Positions 17,444 through 26,986 of a stretch of 64,000 nucleotides of DNA are shown here, piece by piece (position 1 is the stretch's first letter; every line of letters starts with the position of its first letter). The DNA comes from Pseudomonas sp. FP453 (GTDB lineage: Bacteria > Pseudomonadota > Gammaproteobacteria > Pseudomonadales > Pseudomonadaceae), in assembly GCF_030687495.1 (NCBI RefSeq), contig NZ_CP117435.1, positions 3,848,501 to 3,912,500 on the forward strand. Reading direction: 5' to 3'. The notes beneath the pieces were generated by a model, which did no database searches, was not told the DNA's origin, and saw only the letters and a list, made by a program, of their open reading frames with translations. The position numbers and the translations under genes were made by a program.

Positions 17444-17473
17444 GTGTGGGAGCGGGCTTGCCCGCTCCCACAC
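17444..17473. repeat. Single REP palindrome
   Basis: GTGTGGGAGCGGGC-TTG-CCCGCTCCCACAC-type perfect hairpin just after pbpG; a partial REP (GTGGGAGCTGC) precedes it. It may double as a transcript-end stabiliser between converging genes. Confidence 0.85.
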
Positions 17474-17509
17474 AAGCCCACTCCCCAATGAGATCTCAGT
17501 TGTTGCCTC

Positions 17510-18172
17510 TTACTTGGTTTCCGCCAACACCTTGAGCGCCTGCGCCGCCGCCCGCTCCTGCCCGGCCTGGGCCGTAGCATTCGCCGCCTCACGCCAGCGC
17601 TGCGCATCGACCTTCGCCGGTAACTGGCTTGGCCGCTGGGTGAGGATCGCCCAACTCCCGGCGCTCTTCCACTTCGACTCAAACTCGCTGAAGCTCATCA
17701 ACAGGCGCCGGTCCATCCCGGAACGCAGCAGCACCGTGCTTTTCTGCTGATTGAAGCCCACCACGACCACATACCGTGCGTCCGACCACAGGCTCCCGCC
17801 AATCCGCGCCATCACCGGGTAACCGGCTGCAACCTGGGCCAGCACCGCCGTCAGTTGGCTATCCAGCGGATACACCATCAGCCCGTACTCACGCGCCAGC
17901 ACCTGCATGTTGCGCTCAAGGTCCGCCTCGCCGCCGGGCAAGCGCAGTGGCTTATCCAGCAAGCCCGGTGTCATGACAATGCCTTGTTGCGACAGCATGC
18001 TGGCCAATGCCGCAGGGCCGCTTTGATAGGCCTCGCTGCGAAAGGTCGGCACGCCATTGAGTTCGACCCGCTCCGGCAGGCCCGGCAGTTTCGACGGGCT
18101 GCCGGAACAGGCCGCAAGCCCGAGGGCGCAGGCCAGCAACAAAGATGTTTTCACGTTCGACCGTAACCGCAA
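17510..18172 (-). CDS. Lipoprotein with a degenerate C39-peptidase-like fold
   Basis: 220 residues with lipobox LAAC (Cys22). Residues 49-60 (YQSGPAALASML) align with the C39 peptidase motif in which a catalytic Cys precedes GPAAL; here that position is Ser51. The later motif RYVVVVGF (from residue 133) aligns with the usual HYVVV(I/V)G, so the catalytic His is Arg. Length and secondary pattern otherwise fit C39-like lipoproteins of pseudomonads. It is therefore probably a non-enzymatic binding protein on the outer membrane. Assignment is by motif recognition only. The C-terminal 40 residues are an Ala-rich helix. Confidence 0.6.
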   Translation of the reverse strand: MRLRSNVKTSLLLACALGLAACSGSPSKLPGLPERVELNGVPTFRSEAYQSGPAALASMLSQQGIVMTPGLLDKPLRLPGGEADLERNMQVLAREYGLMVYPLDSQLTAVLAQVAAGYPVMARIGGSLWSDARYVVVVGFNQQKSTVLLRSGMDRRLLMSFSEFESKWKSAGSWAILTQRPSQLPAKVDAQRWREAANATAQAGQERAAAQALKVLAETK

Positions 18173-18382
18173 TTTTCTACTCTCTTGATCAACTGCCGGT
18201 AAGGGTCCTGATCATAGGACGCTGCGCCACGCGGGTATAGCCTCAAGCGTCAGTAAAGCGCCCGGAATAGAGCAAAGAAGTTGGACAGACTCGACCATTG
18301 GTCAATAGCAGGCAACCGTCAGGTAGCTAGACTGTCCATTGAAAAGACTGTGTATGCCCCATCGGGGCGAAAGGAGGCCCGT

Positions 18383-18538
18383 ATGAGCCTTGCAACAACG
18401 ATTTTCCTGTTGGTCTGCGGTTGGCTGGCGGTAGCCGGCGCCATGTTTTGGGGGGTGTTGCGCATCACGCGCCGCCACCATCACCCCCACGTCGTCAAAC
18501 CTGCCAAGCCCCTCAAGGCCGCCGTGCATCACGCCTAG
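18383..18538 (+). CDS. Small single-span membrane protein, 51 residues
   Basis: ATG at 18383 with a near-perfect AAGGAGG 5 nt upstream. One hydrophobic segment (TIFLLVCGWLAVAGAMFWGV) is followed by a basic, His-rich tail (RRHHHPHVV) ending AAVHHA. Orientation should be N-out or tail in the cytoplasm by the positive-inside rule. Its TAG stop overlaps, on the other strand, the TAG of the converging lipoprotein gene. Function unknown; the His tail could bind metal, but this is conjecture. Confidence 0.72.
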   Translation: MSLATTIFLLVCGWLAVAGAMFWGVLRITRRHHHPHVVKPAKPLKAAVHHA

Positions 18539-18945
18539 CCAGGCATGCAATTGAAGTCCTGGGTCGCCGCGACTTCCTTGCCGTGCGCATCCATCAGGGA
18601 TGCGCGCACGGTGGTGCCCAGGCTCGACTCCACCAGGGTGTAGTGCTCACCCGCCTTGAAATCCTGGTACTCGACCCGCCCCTGGCAGTCCTGCTGGTTG
18701 TCGTCGCCTGGCTCTTCCTCGAACAATGTCACGTCCAATCGATGGGCACCCGGCGGCACTTCAAAAAAGCGTCCGTCATCCACGCGCTTGCCATCCAGGC
18801 GCTCGGCCATCAGGTCATTCGGCGCCTCTTCCTGCAAACCAATCCACGCCTCGCTCGGGTCCGCCTTGGGAATCGGGCCGGCGCACGCCGACAACAACAG
18901 CACGGCGCCGAGGGCGGGAATCAACAACAAGGGTTTCAGTGACAT
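18535..18945 (-). CDS. Small lipoprotein of unknown function
   Basis: 136 residues with a signal peptide and lipobox LLSAC (Cys21). The mature part has a PEGA-like or beta-sandwich flavour: a glycine/proline turn then FEVPPGAHRLDVTLFEEEPGDD, and two Cys (DCQGRVEY and DFNCMPG) that could form a disulfide. The final residues end at the shared CTAG with the small membrane protein. Similar hypothetical lipoproteins are common in Pseudomonas, but I know of no function. Confidence 0.7.
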   Translation of the reverse strand: MSLKPLLLIPALGAVLLLSACAGPIPKADPSEAWIGLQEEAPNDLMAERLDGKRVDDGRFFEVPPGAHRLDVTLFEEEPGDDNQQDCQGRVEYQDFKAGEHYTLVESSLGTTVRASLMDAHGKEVAATQDFNCMPG

Positions 18946-19142
18946 GGCAGGGCTCCAAAAAAAGGACGATGCGTCCGATGGGGCACAAGCTTGGAGAGCG
19001 ACCCTTTGTAGAACAAATGAATACAGATGAAACGATCTTCAGGCCCTCCCTAAATGTTCCTTCACCTGGCTGAAAGGTGCGTGTTAGGTGGGTCGGGCAA
19101 GACTGCCGGGGTTTGCAATCCTGCTCCAATGGAGGTTCACGC

Positions 19143-22100
19143 ATGCTCGGGCTGGTAAAGACCGCACTGCACAAGCCGTACACGTTTATCGTGTTGGCCA
19201 TATTCATCTGCATCATCGGGCCGATGGCGGCCCTGCGAACCCCCACGGATGTGTTCCCCGATATCGGCATCCCCGTAGTCGCCGTGGTCTGGCAGTACAA
19301 CGGCTTGTCGCCGGATGCCATGGCCGGTCGGGTGATCTACACCTACGAACGCTCCCTGAGCACCACCGTCAACGACATCGAACATATCGAATCGCAATCG
19401 CTGCCTGGCATGGGCATCGTCAAGATCTTCTTCCAGCCCGGCGTCGACATCCGCACCGCCAACGCCCAAGTGACGGCCGTGTCACAAACCGTGCTCAAGC
19501 AAATGCCGCCGGGCATCACGCCGCCGCTGATCCTCAACTACAGCGCCTCCACGGTGCCGATCCTGCAACTGGCGTTCTCCAGCCCGAGCCTGTCGGAAGC
19601 GAAGATCCGCGACCTGGTGCAGAACAATATCCGCCTGCCGTTAAGCGCCCTGCCCGGCCTCGCCATGCCCACGCCCATGGGCGGCAAGCAACGCCAGATC
19701 ACCCTCGACCTCGACCCACAGGCGCTCGCCGCCAAAGGCTTGTCGGCCCAGGACGTGGGCAACGCCCTGGCCCTGCAAAACCAGATCATCCCGGTGGGCA
19801 CCGCCAAACTCGGCCCCAACGAATACACGATCCTGCTCAACAACAGCCCCAAGGCGATCGACGAGCTCAACGACCTGCCGATCAAGACCGTGGATGGCGC
19901 GCTGATCACCATCGGCCAAGTGGCCCACGTGCGTGACGGCTCGCCGCCGCAAACCAACATCGTGCGCGTCGACGGCCACCGCGCCGTGCTGATGCCGGCG
20001 CTGAAAAACGGCAGCATCTCCACCCTGTCGATCATCGACGGCATCCGCCAGATGCTGCCGCGCATCGACGAAACCCTGCCGCCATCCTTGAAGACCTCGT
20101 TGCTGGGCGACGCCTCGGTGTTCGTCAAGCAATCGGTGGGCAGCGTGGCCCAGGAAGGCATCATCGCCGCCCTGCTGACCAGCGCGATGATCCTGCTGTT
20201 TCTTGGCAGCTGGCGTTCGACGCTGATTATCGCCGCGTCGATTCCCCTGGCCGTGTTGTCGGCCATCGCGCTGCTCGCCGTCAGCGGGCAGACCCTCAAC
20301 GTCATGACCCTCGGCGGCCTGGCGTTGGCGGTGGGGATTCTGGTGGACGACGCCACCGTGACCATCGAAAACATCAACTGGCACCTGGAGCAAGGCAAGT
20401 CGGTCAAGACCGCCATTCTCGACGGCGCCGCGCAAATTGTCGGCCCCGCGTTCGTCTCGCTGCTGTGCATCTGCATCGTGTTCGTGCCGATGTTCATGCT
20501 GCAAGGCATCGCCGGCTACCTGTTCCGCCCGATGGCGCTGGCGGTGATCTTTGCCATGGCCAGTTCGTTCATCCTCTCGCGCACCCTGGTGCCGACACTG
20601 GCGATGTTCCTGCTCAAACCACACACGCCGGAACAAGGCGCGGGGCATCACCCGGAAGATGAATTCATCAACCACCACGAGGGTGAGCAACACGCCAAAC
20701 CACGGCATGCCGCGCTGCAAGCGGTGCTCAACTTCCAGCAGGGTTTCGAGCGCCACTTCTCGACTATCCGCGACACCTACCACGGTCTGCTGCTGTTGGC
20801 GCTGGGCAACCGCCAGCGCTTTATCGTCGGTTTCCTCGCCTGCGTGCTCGCATCATTCCTGCTGCTGCCAAGCCTGGGCCAGGACTTCTTCCCCGCCACC
20901 GACGCCGGCGCCCTGGCCCTTCACGTGCGCTTGCCATTGGGCACGCGGATCGAAGAAAGCGCCGCCGCCTTCGACCGCATCGAAGCGCGGATTCGTGAAG
21001 TGATCCCCAGCGCTGAACTGGACACCATCGTCGATAACATTGGCATCCCCCTCAGCGGCATCGACATGGCCTACAGCAGCAGCGGCACCATCGGCCCGCA
21101 GGATGGCGACATCCAGGTCACCCTGAAACAGGACCATGCGCCCACCGCCGACTACGTGAAACAACTGCGTGAAGCGCTGCCGCAAAGCTTCCCCGGCAGC
21201 CACTTCGCGTTCCTGCCCGCCGACATCAGCAGCCAGATCCTCAACTTCGGCGCCCCGGCTCCGCTGGACGTGAAAATCTCCGGGCGCAACGATGCCGAAA
21301 ACCGCGCCTATGCCGTGGAACTGGAACGCCGCCTGCAACACGTCCCCGGTATCGCCGACCTGCGTATCCAGCAGTCCACCGGCTACCCGTCGCTGCAAGT
21401 CAATGTCGACCGCCTGCGCGCCAACAGCCTGGGCATCACCGAACGCGACGTGACCAACAGCATGGTCGCGTCCCTGGCCGGCAGCTCGCAGACGGCGCCG
21501 ACCTTCTGGCTCAACCCGGCCAACGGCGTGTCGTACTCCATCGTCGCGGCGACGCCGCAATACCGCCTCGACAGCCTGCCGTCGCTGGAAGCCCTACCCG
21601 TGACCGGCGCCGACGGCCAGTCGCAGATCCTCGGCGGCGTGGCGAGTATTGCCCGCGTGCAAAGCCCAGCGGTGGTGACCCACTACAACATCGAGCCAAC
21701 CCTGGACCTGTACGCCAACGTGCAAGGGCGCGACCTCGGCGGCGTGGCCCGCGACGTGCAAAAAGTGCTGGATGACACTGCCGCCATGCGCCCCAAAGGC
21801 GCGACCATCAGCCTGCATGGGCAGATCGATGCGCTGCACGAAGCCTTCAGTGGTTTGAGCCTGGGCCTGCTCGGCGCCGTGGTACTGATCTACCTGCTGA
21901 TCGTGGTCAACTTCCAGTCGTGGGCCGACCCGTTCGTGATCATCACCGCCCTGCCGGCCGCGCTCGCGGGCATCGTGTGGATGCTGTTCCTCAGCGGCAC
22001 CTCGCTGTCGGTGCCGGCCCTCACCGGCGCCATCCTCTGCATGGGCGTGGCCACCGCCAACTCGATCCTGGTGGTGAGCTTCTGCCGTGAACGCCTGGCC

Positions 22101-22364
22101 GAACATGGCGATGCGCTCAAGGCGGCGATGGAGGCCGGCTACACGCGCTTCCGCCCAGTGTGCATGACCGCCCTGGCGATGATCATCGGCATGTTGCCGC
22201 TGGCCCTGTCCGAGGAGCAAAACGCCCCCCTCGGCCGGGCGGTGATCGGTGGCCTGATCTTCGCCACCATCGCCACCCTGTTGTTTGTCCCCGTGGTCTT
22301 CAGCCTGGTCCACGGCCGTCACCCTACTCGCGCAGTTGCCGGAGAACCCCCCCATGTCGTCTGA
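19143..22364 (+). CDS. RND efflux permease (inner-membrane)
   Basis: 1073 residues from the ATG at 19143, with GGAGG 7 nt upstream. The AcrB-like architecture is complete: TM1 (YTFIVLAIFICIIGP), the first large periplasmic loop, TM2-6 with the proton-relay segment GGLALAVGILVDDATVTIE, then TM7, a second loop and TM8-12 (ALTGAILCMGVATANSILV). It begins a three-gene operon with a membrane fusion protein and an outer-membrane channel. Loop features fit the broad HAE-1-like group of proteobacterial RND pumps; substrate cannot be inferred. No regulator gene adjoins it. Confidence 0.93.
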   Translation: MLGLVKTALHKPYTFIVLAIFICIIGPMAALRTPTDVFPDIGIPVVAVVWQYNGLSPDAMAGRVIYTYERSLSTTVNDIEHIESQSLPGMGIVKIFFQPGVDIRTANAQVTAVSQTVLKQMPPGITPPLILNYSASTVPILQLAFSSPSLSEAKIRDLVQNNIRLPLSALPGLAMPTPMGGKQRQITLDLDPQALAAKGLSAQDVGNALALQNQIIPVGTAKLGPNEYTILLNNSPKAIDELNDLPIKTVDGALITIGQVAHVRDGSPPQTNIVRVDGHRAVLMPALKNGSISTLSIIDGIRQMLPRIDETLPPSLKTSLLGDASVFVKQSVGSVAQEGIIAALLTSAMILLFLGSWRSTLIIAASIPLAVLSAIALLAVSGQTLNVMTLGGLALAVGILVDDATVTIENINWHLEQGKSVKTAILDGAAQIVGPAFVSLLCICIVFVPMFMLQGIAGYLFRPMALAVIFAMASSFILSRTLVPTLAMFLLKPHTPEQGAGHHPEDEFINHHEGEQHAKPRHAALQAVLNFQQGFERHFSTIRDTYHGLLLLALGNRQRFIVGFLACVLASFLLLPSLGQDFFPATDAGALALHVRLPLGTRIEESAAAFDRIEARIREVIPSAELDTIVDNIGIPLSGIDMAYSSSGTIGPQDGDIQVTLKQDHAPTADYVKQLREALPQSFPGSHFAFLPADISSQILNFGAPAPLDVKISGRNDAENRAYAVELERRLQHVPGIADLRIQQSTGYPSLQVNVDRLRANSLGITERDVTNSMVASLAGSSQTAPTFWLNPANGVSYSIVAATPQYRLDSLPSLEALPVTGADGQSQILGGVASIARVQSPAVVTHYNIEPTLDLYANVQGRDLGGVARDVQKVLDDTAAMRPKGATISLHGQIDALHEAFSGLSLGLLGAVVLIYLLIVVNFQSWADPFVIITALPAALAGIVWMLFLSGTSLSVPALTGAILCMGVATANSILVVSFCRERLAEHGDALKAAMEAGYTRFRPVCMTALAMIIGMLPLALSEEQNAPLGRAVIGGLIFATIATLLFVPVVFSLVHGRHPTRAVAGEPPHVV

Positions 22365-23523
22365 TCACAACCCCTCGCGCAAGCGTCTGATGCTCCTGGG
22401 TGTCGGCGGCCTGACCCTGGCCGCCCTGCTGGTCGCCAACGGCCTGCATGCCCGCACCTTGCATGAACAATCCGTCACTGCCTGGACGGAGACCGCCGCC
22501 ATCCCCCAGGTGCTGGTGTTCCAGCCGCAACAGAACGCCGCCGGCGATACCCTGCGCTTGCCCGCGCACCTGGAAGCCTGGAGCAAGGCGCCGATCCATG
22601 CACGGGTCAGTGGCTACCTGAAGGACTGGAAAGCCGACATCGGCACCCAGGTCAAGGCCGGGCAAATCCTCGCCGACATCGACAGCCCGGACCTCGACCA
22701 GCAACTGGCGCAAACCCACGCCCGGCTGATCCAGGAACAGGCCAAAGCCCGCCTGGCCGCGACCACCGCAACGCGCTGGCAAAACCTGTTGGCCAGCCAC
22801 TCGGTGTCACGCCAGGAGGCCGATGAAAAAACTTCCAACGCCGCCGCCGCGAAGGCCAACGCCGAAGCCGCCGCTGCCGACTATGCGCGGTTGTCGGCGC
22901 TGGCCGGCTACAAGACCATCCGCGCGCCGTTCGCCGGCACCATCACCGCACGCAACACCGATATCGGCCAGCTGATCAAGGCCGACACCGACAGCGACCC
23001 GGAGCTGTTCAACCTCGCCGACACCCACCAGTTGCGCCTGTACGTGCCGGTGCCGCAAAACTACGCGGCGGTCATCCACCCCGGCCTGGAAGCCGAACTG
23101 ACCGTGCCCGAGCATCCCGGTGAACACTTCAAGGCCCGCCTGATCGGCGACTCCACCGCCATCGACCGACGCTCCGGCACGCTGCTCGCGCAGTTCGTCG
23201 CCGACAACCCCAACGGCGCATTGCTGCCCGGTGACTACGCCGAAGCGACCCTGCCGATTCCAGCCGACACCCATGGCGTGAGCATTCCCGCCAGCGCGTT
23301 GATCTTCCGCGCGCAAGGCACGCAAGTCGCCGTACTCGACGGGCACAACCACGTGCACCTGCAAACCATCCATATCGGCCTCGACCTCGGCGAACGCCTG
23401 GTGATCGACCAGGGCCTCAAGGCCGCCGACCGTGTGATCGACAACCCGCCCGACGCCCTGCGCGAAGGCGATCCGGTGCAAGTGGCCGACGCCTCGGGAG
23501 GTGCCCATGCGCCCAAGGTTTAA
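22354..23523 (+). CDS. RND membrane fusion protein (periplasmic adaptor)
   Basis: 389 residues from ATG 22354, overlapping the permease stop by 11 nt with GGAG upstream. An N-terminal membrane anchor (LMLLGVGGLTLAALLV) is followed by a barrel-sandwich/lipoyl half (PIHARVSGYLKDWKADIGTQV), a coiled-coil hairpin (residues about 120-195), the second lipoyl half (IRAPFAGTITARNTDIGQL) and a beta-barrel domain. It links the permease to the outer-membrane channel encoded next. Confidence 0.93.
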   Translation: MSSDHNPSRKRLMLLGVGGLTLAALLVANGLHARTLHEQSVTAWTETAAIPQVLVFQPQQNAAGDTLRLPAHLEAWSKAPIHARVSGYLKDWKADIGTQVKAGQILADIDSPDLDQQLAQTHARLIQEQAKARLAATTATRWQNLLASHSVSRQEADEKTSNAAAAKANAEAAAADYARLSALAGYKTIRAPFAGTITARNTDIGQLIKADTDSDPELFNLADTHQLRLYVPVPQNYAAVIHPGLEAELTVPEHPGEHFKARLIGDSTAIDRRSGTLLAQFVADNPNGALLPGDYAEATLPIPADTHGVSIPASALIFRAQGTQVAVLDGHNHVHLQTIHIGLDLGERLVIDQGLKAADRVIDNPPDALREGDPVQVADASGGAHAPKV

Positions 23524-24924
23524 ACCCCTCGCGGCCCTGATGTTGCTGGCGTTGCAAGGGTGCTCCATGGCGCCCACCTACCAGGTACCCACCGTTGACT
23601 TGCCCGCCGGCTATCGCGAACAGACCAGCGACGGCCCGTGGCACAGCGCGCAACCGTCCGATCAACTGGCGCCCGAATGGTGGACGCTCTACCACGACCC
23701 GCGCCTGAGTGAACTGCAACAGCAACTGCTCAAGGCCAACCCGGATCTGGCCGCAGCCCTGGCGCACTTCGATGCCTCCCCAGGCGTACGCCAGCCAACT
23801 GCATGCCGGCTTGTTCCCGCAAATCAACGCCAGTGCGCAGCCGCTGCGCCAGCGCCAATCGGACTCGCGCCCCCTGCGCGGCACCACGCAGCCGTCGGTC
23901 TATAACAGCAACACCGCAGGGTTTTCCCTGAGCTACGACCTGGACCTGTGGGGCAAGATCCGCAACCAGGTCGCAGCCGGTGATGCCCAGGCGCAAGCGG
24001 CCGGCGACGACTTGGCGGTGGCGCGCCTGAGCTTGCAACAGCAATTGGCGAGCTTGTATGTGCAGCTCAACGGCCTGGATGCACAGGCGCAGATTCTCGA
24101 TCGTTCACTTGAGGATTTCGCTCAGGCACTGCAACTCACACGCAGCCCGGTATGAAGGGCAGATCGCTTCGGAACTGGACCTGACCCGCGCGCAAAACCA
24201 ACTGGCCGAAGCCAAGGCGCAGCGGGATGAAGTGCAGGGCCAGCGCAACCTGACCGAGCACGCGATCGGCGAACTGGTGGGTGAGGCGGCCAGCACCTTC
24301 AGCTTGTCACCGAGCCCGCAGTTGATCGCACTCCCGGGCATTCCTGCACAGCTGCCGAGCCACCTGTTGCAACGTCGCCCGGACATTGCGGCGGCGGAGC
24401 GGCGCGTGTTTGCGGCCAACGCCAACATCGGCGTCGCCAGGGCGGCGTGGTACCCGGACTTCAGCTTGACCGGGTTGATCGGCGGGCAGACGCAAGGCGT
24501 CGGCAACCTGCTGTCGGCGAGCAATCGCTATTGGGCGCTGGGGCCGCTGGTCAACCTGCCGATCTTCGATGGCGGGCGCTTGAGCGCCAATGAACGCCAG
24601 GCCAGGGCCGAATTCGAAGAAGCCGCGGCGCAGTACCGCAGCCACGTGTTGAAAGCCCTGCGCGAAGTGGAAGACAACCTTGCCCAACTGCGCGACTTGC
24701 AGCAGCAAGCCGAGGATGAACAGGCGGCAGCGGATGCGGCGCAGCACACCCAGGCCTTGGCGATGAACAGCTACCAGGCGGGCGCCGTGAGTTACCTGGA
24801 TGTGGTGACGGCGCAGACCGCCGCCTTGCAGGCGCAACGGACCTTGCAGGCGGTGCAGACACGGCAGTTGCAGGCGAGTGTCGGCTTAGTGGCAGCGCTG
24901 GGAGGTGGCTGGCAACCGGGCTGA
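23507..24924 (+). pseudogene. RND outer-membrane efflux lipoprotein (NodT/OprM type), two frameshifts
   Basis: ATG 23507 has GGAGG 5 nt upstream and overlaps the adaptor gene by 17 nt. Signal peptide and lipobox (LLALQGC) give an OprM-like lipoprotein. The reading frame breaks twice: within the CCCC run at 23778-23781 (after ALAHFDAS) and near 24144 (after ALQLTR). Removing one base at each site restores a 471-residue protein of normal length, with AYASQLHAGLFPQIN and ARYEGQIASELDLTRAQ continuous. Either a recent pseudogene or sequence error; the rest of the protein is well conserved, including the C-terminal SYLDVVTAQTAAL. Confidence 0.88.
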
Positions 24925-24977
24925 CGACGCGCCCTCACCGCCGCCGCCCTTGCCACCCACCGGGGCGGTGGAGGACT

Positions 24978-26444
24978 ATGCCACTACGCACAGGACGGTA
25001 TAGCGGTGAGGGATCAGTGGCAAAGTATTCAGAGTTGGCCCGTTTACTGCGCAGCAGAATTGAAATGGGCATGTACCAGGCGGGGCAACGACTTCCGTCT
25101 GTGCGCATCTTGAGCGCAGAACACGGCGTCAGCCTGGGCACCGTGCAACAGGCCTATCGCCTGCTGGAAGAAGAAGGCCTGGCATCGCCCGCGCCCAAGT
25201 CCGGCCACTTCGTGACCCGCAGGCAAAACCTGCACCTGTTGCCCACCATGCGCGCCATCGAAAAAAACCCCCTCGATATCCTGGAATGGGATGAAATCTA
25301 CAAGGTGACCACCAGCACCCCGGATGAACGGGTGCTGCAACTGGGCAGAGGCATGCCCCACGTTGACACACCGACCTTGAAGCCCCTGATGAAAAGCCTG
25401 AGCCACGAAGCAAAACGCTGGCAAAAGGACGGGCTCAATTATGAAAACATCAAAGGCAACCTGGAATTAAGGACGCAAGTCAGTCGCTTGATTATCGATT
25501 CCGGCTGCCTGGTCGACCCCGAAGAAATCATCATCACCACCGGCTGCCAAGAGGCCCTGATGTGCTCCATACGGGCCATTTGCAGCCAGGGCGATATCGT
25601 TGTCGTCGAGTCGCCGAGCTTTCACGGGGCGATCCAGACCCTCAAGGTCTGCAGCATCAAAGTTATTGAAGTGCCCACCCATCCGCTGACGGGCATCTGC
25701 CTGGAATCACTGGAGCTGATCGCGCAGCGCTGGCCGATCCGCGCGGTACTGGTCAACCCGAACTGCAATAACCCGCTGGGTTATGTCATGCCGGATGAGC
25801 GCAAGGAAACCCTGGTGGAACTGTCCAGGACCTTCGGCTTTTTTATTATCGAAGATGACACCTACGGCGACCTCACGTACCCGTACCCGCGCCCGAAAAC
25901 CATCAAGTCCCTCGACGCCGAGGGCAAGATCATCCTCTGCGGCTCTTTCTCAAAAACACTCGCGCCGGGGCTGCGGGTGGGCTGGGTCGTGCCCGGGAAA
26001 ATCTACGACAAAGTGCTGCATATCAAATACACCAGCTCCGGCGCCACGGCCACCGCCAACCAACGCGCCATTGCCGAGTTCATGGGCAAGGGCTTGTACC
26101 AGATCCATCTGCGGCGCATGCGTGCCAACTACAAGGCCAACCGCGAGTTGATGACCAGTTGGATCTCCAAATACTTCAACCCGAGCATTCGGATCAGCCG
26201 CCCCCAAGGCGGGTATTTCTTGTGGATGGAGCTGCCGGACGGCGTGTCGGCCTATGAGCTGAGCGACTACTTGGTGCAACACAACATACAAATTGCCACC
26301 GGGAAAATATTCTCCTCGTCCGGCAAGTATGAAAACTGCATCCGCATCAACTACGGCGGCGCGCTCGATGAGCGGGTCGAAGAAGCGATCAAGATGATCG
26401 GCAAACGGGTCATGGACCTCAGCGTTTCCAACATGCTGCGCTAG
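24978..26444 (+). CDS. MocR-type regulator (GntR HTH fused to a PLP aminotransferase-like domain)
   Basis: 488 residues. Residues about 15-85 are a GntR winged helix (YSELARLLRSRIEMG, RLPSVRILSAEHGVSLGTVQQAY). From about 110 on is a fold-type I aminotransferase domain with NPNCNNPLG, the EDDTYGDL segment, and the PLP-lysine motif GSFSKTLAPGLRVGW. MocR proteins sense amino acids or vitamin B6 compounds. It converges on the five-gene oxidase/exporter operon with only 53 bp between stops, so it may control that operon. The ATG start could be shifted to a GTG at VAKYSELARL. Confidence 0.9.
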   Translation: MPLRTGRYSGEGSVAKYSELARLLRSRIEMGMYQAGQRLPSVRILSAEHGVSLGTVQQAYRLLEEEGLASPAPKSGHFVTRRQNLHLLPTMRAIEKNPLDILEWDEIYKVTTSTPDERVLQLGRGMPHVDTPTLKPLMKSLSHEAKRWQKDGLNYENIKGNLELRTQVSRLIIDSGCLVDPEEIIITTGCQEALMCSIRAICSQGDIVVVESPSFHGAIQTLKVCSIKVIEVPTHPLTGICLESLELIAQRWPIRAVLVNPNCNNPLGYVMPDERKETLVELSRTFGFFIIEDDTYGDLTYPYPRPKTIKSLDAEGKIILCGSFSKTLAPGLRVGWVVPGKIYDKVLHIKYTSSGATATANQRAIAEFMGKGLYQIHLRRMRANYKANRELMTSWISKYFNPSIRISRPQGGYFLWMELPDGVSAYELSDYLVQHNIQIATGKIFSSSGKYENCIRINYGGALDERVEEAIKMIGKRVMDLSVSNMLR

Positions 26445-26497
26445 TGCCCCAATGACAAACAGGCCGGTGACGGCCTGCCTGCCTCGGCGCATCGATG

Positions 26498-26986
26498 TCA
26501 GCTTGCAGAAAAACGAATGGTGTAGACGCGTTCCGGGCCTGGGCCTGGCTGGTCCGCCCCCCTCACCCAACCGGTTGACTCGTACAACCGGACGGCCTCT
26601 TTGTAGCGTGCCCGGGTTTTCAGGAAAATCTCCTTGAAGCCCAATTGCCGTGCCGTCGCCACCGCCGCCTGGAGCATCGCCACGCCTGCACCAAAACCAC
26701 GGTAGTCCTTGTCCAGGTAGTACTTGGTGAGTTTCACCCGACCATCGTCGCCGCCCGTGAGGATCGCGGACCCCACCGGCAGATCGCCAAACACCGTGAC
26801 CAGCTCCACGACATTCGCCTTGGGCACACCAAAGCACATGATGTCGCGGTCGTCATCGTCGGGGTCTGCCGCGATGCCGTACTCCACAAAGGTCTTGAAC
26901 ACCATTTTGCGGATGGCGATCGCGTCGTCGAGTCTTGCGCTGCGAATCTGGAAGTGTTCATTTTCTACGTAAACTGTCTCGCTCAT
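26498..26986 (-). CDS. GNAT-family N-acetyltransferase
   Basis: 162 residues from the ATG at 26984-26986, which overlaps the ferredoxin stop in an ATGA junction. The acetyl-CoA region is KLTKYYLDKDYRGFGAGVAM (Q/RxxGxG/A) followed by the C-terminal VRLYESTGW. It is the last gene of the five-gene operon. By context it may N-acetylate the amino-acid-like product, for self-protection or as a biosynthetic step; the sequence alone does not give the substrate. A TTG 9 nt upstream is a less likely start. Confidence 0.88.
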   Translation of the reverse strand: MSETVYVENEHFQIRSARLDDAIAIRKMVFKTFVEYGIAADPDDDDRDIMCFGVPKANVVELVTVFGDLPVGSAILTGGDDGRVKLTKYYLDKDYRGFGAGVAMLQAAVATARQLGFKEIFLKTRARYKEAVRLYESTGWVRGADQPGPGPERVYTIRFSAS

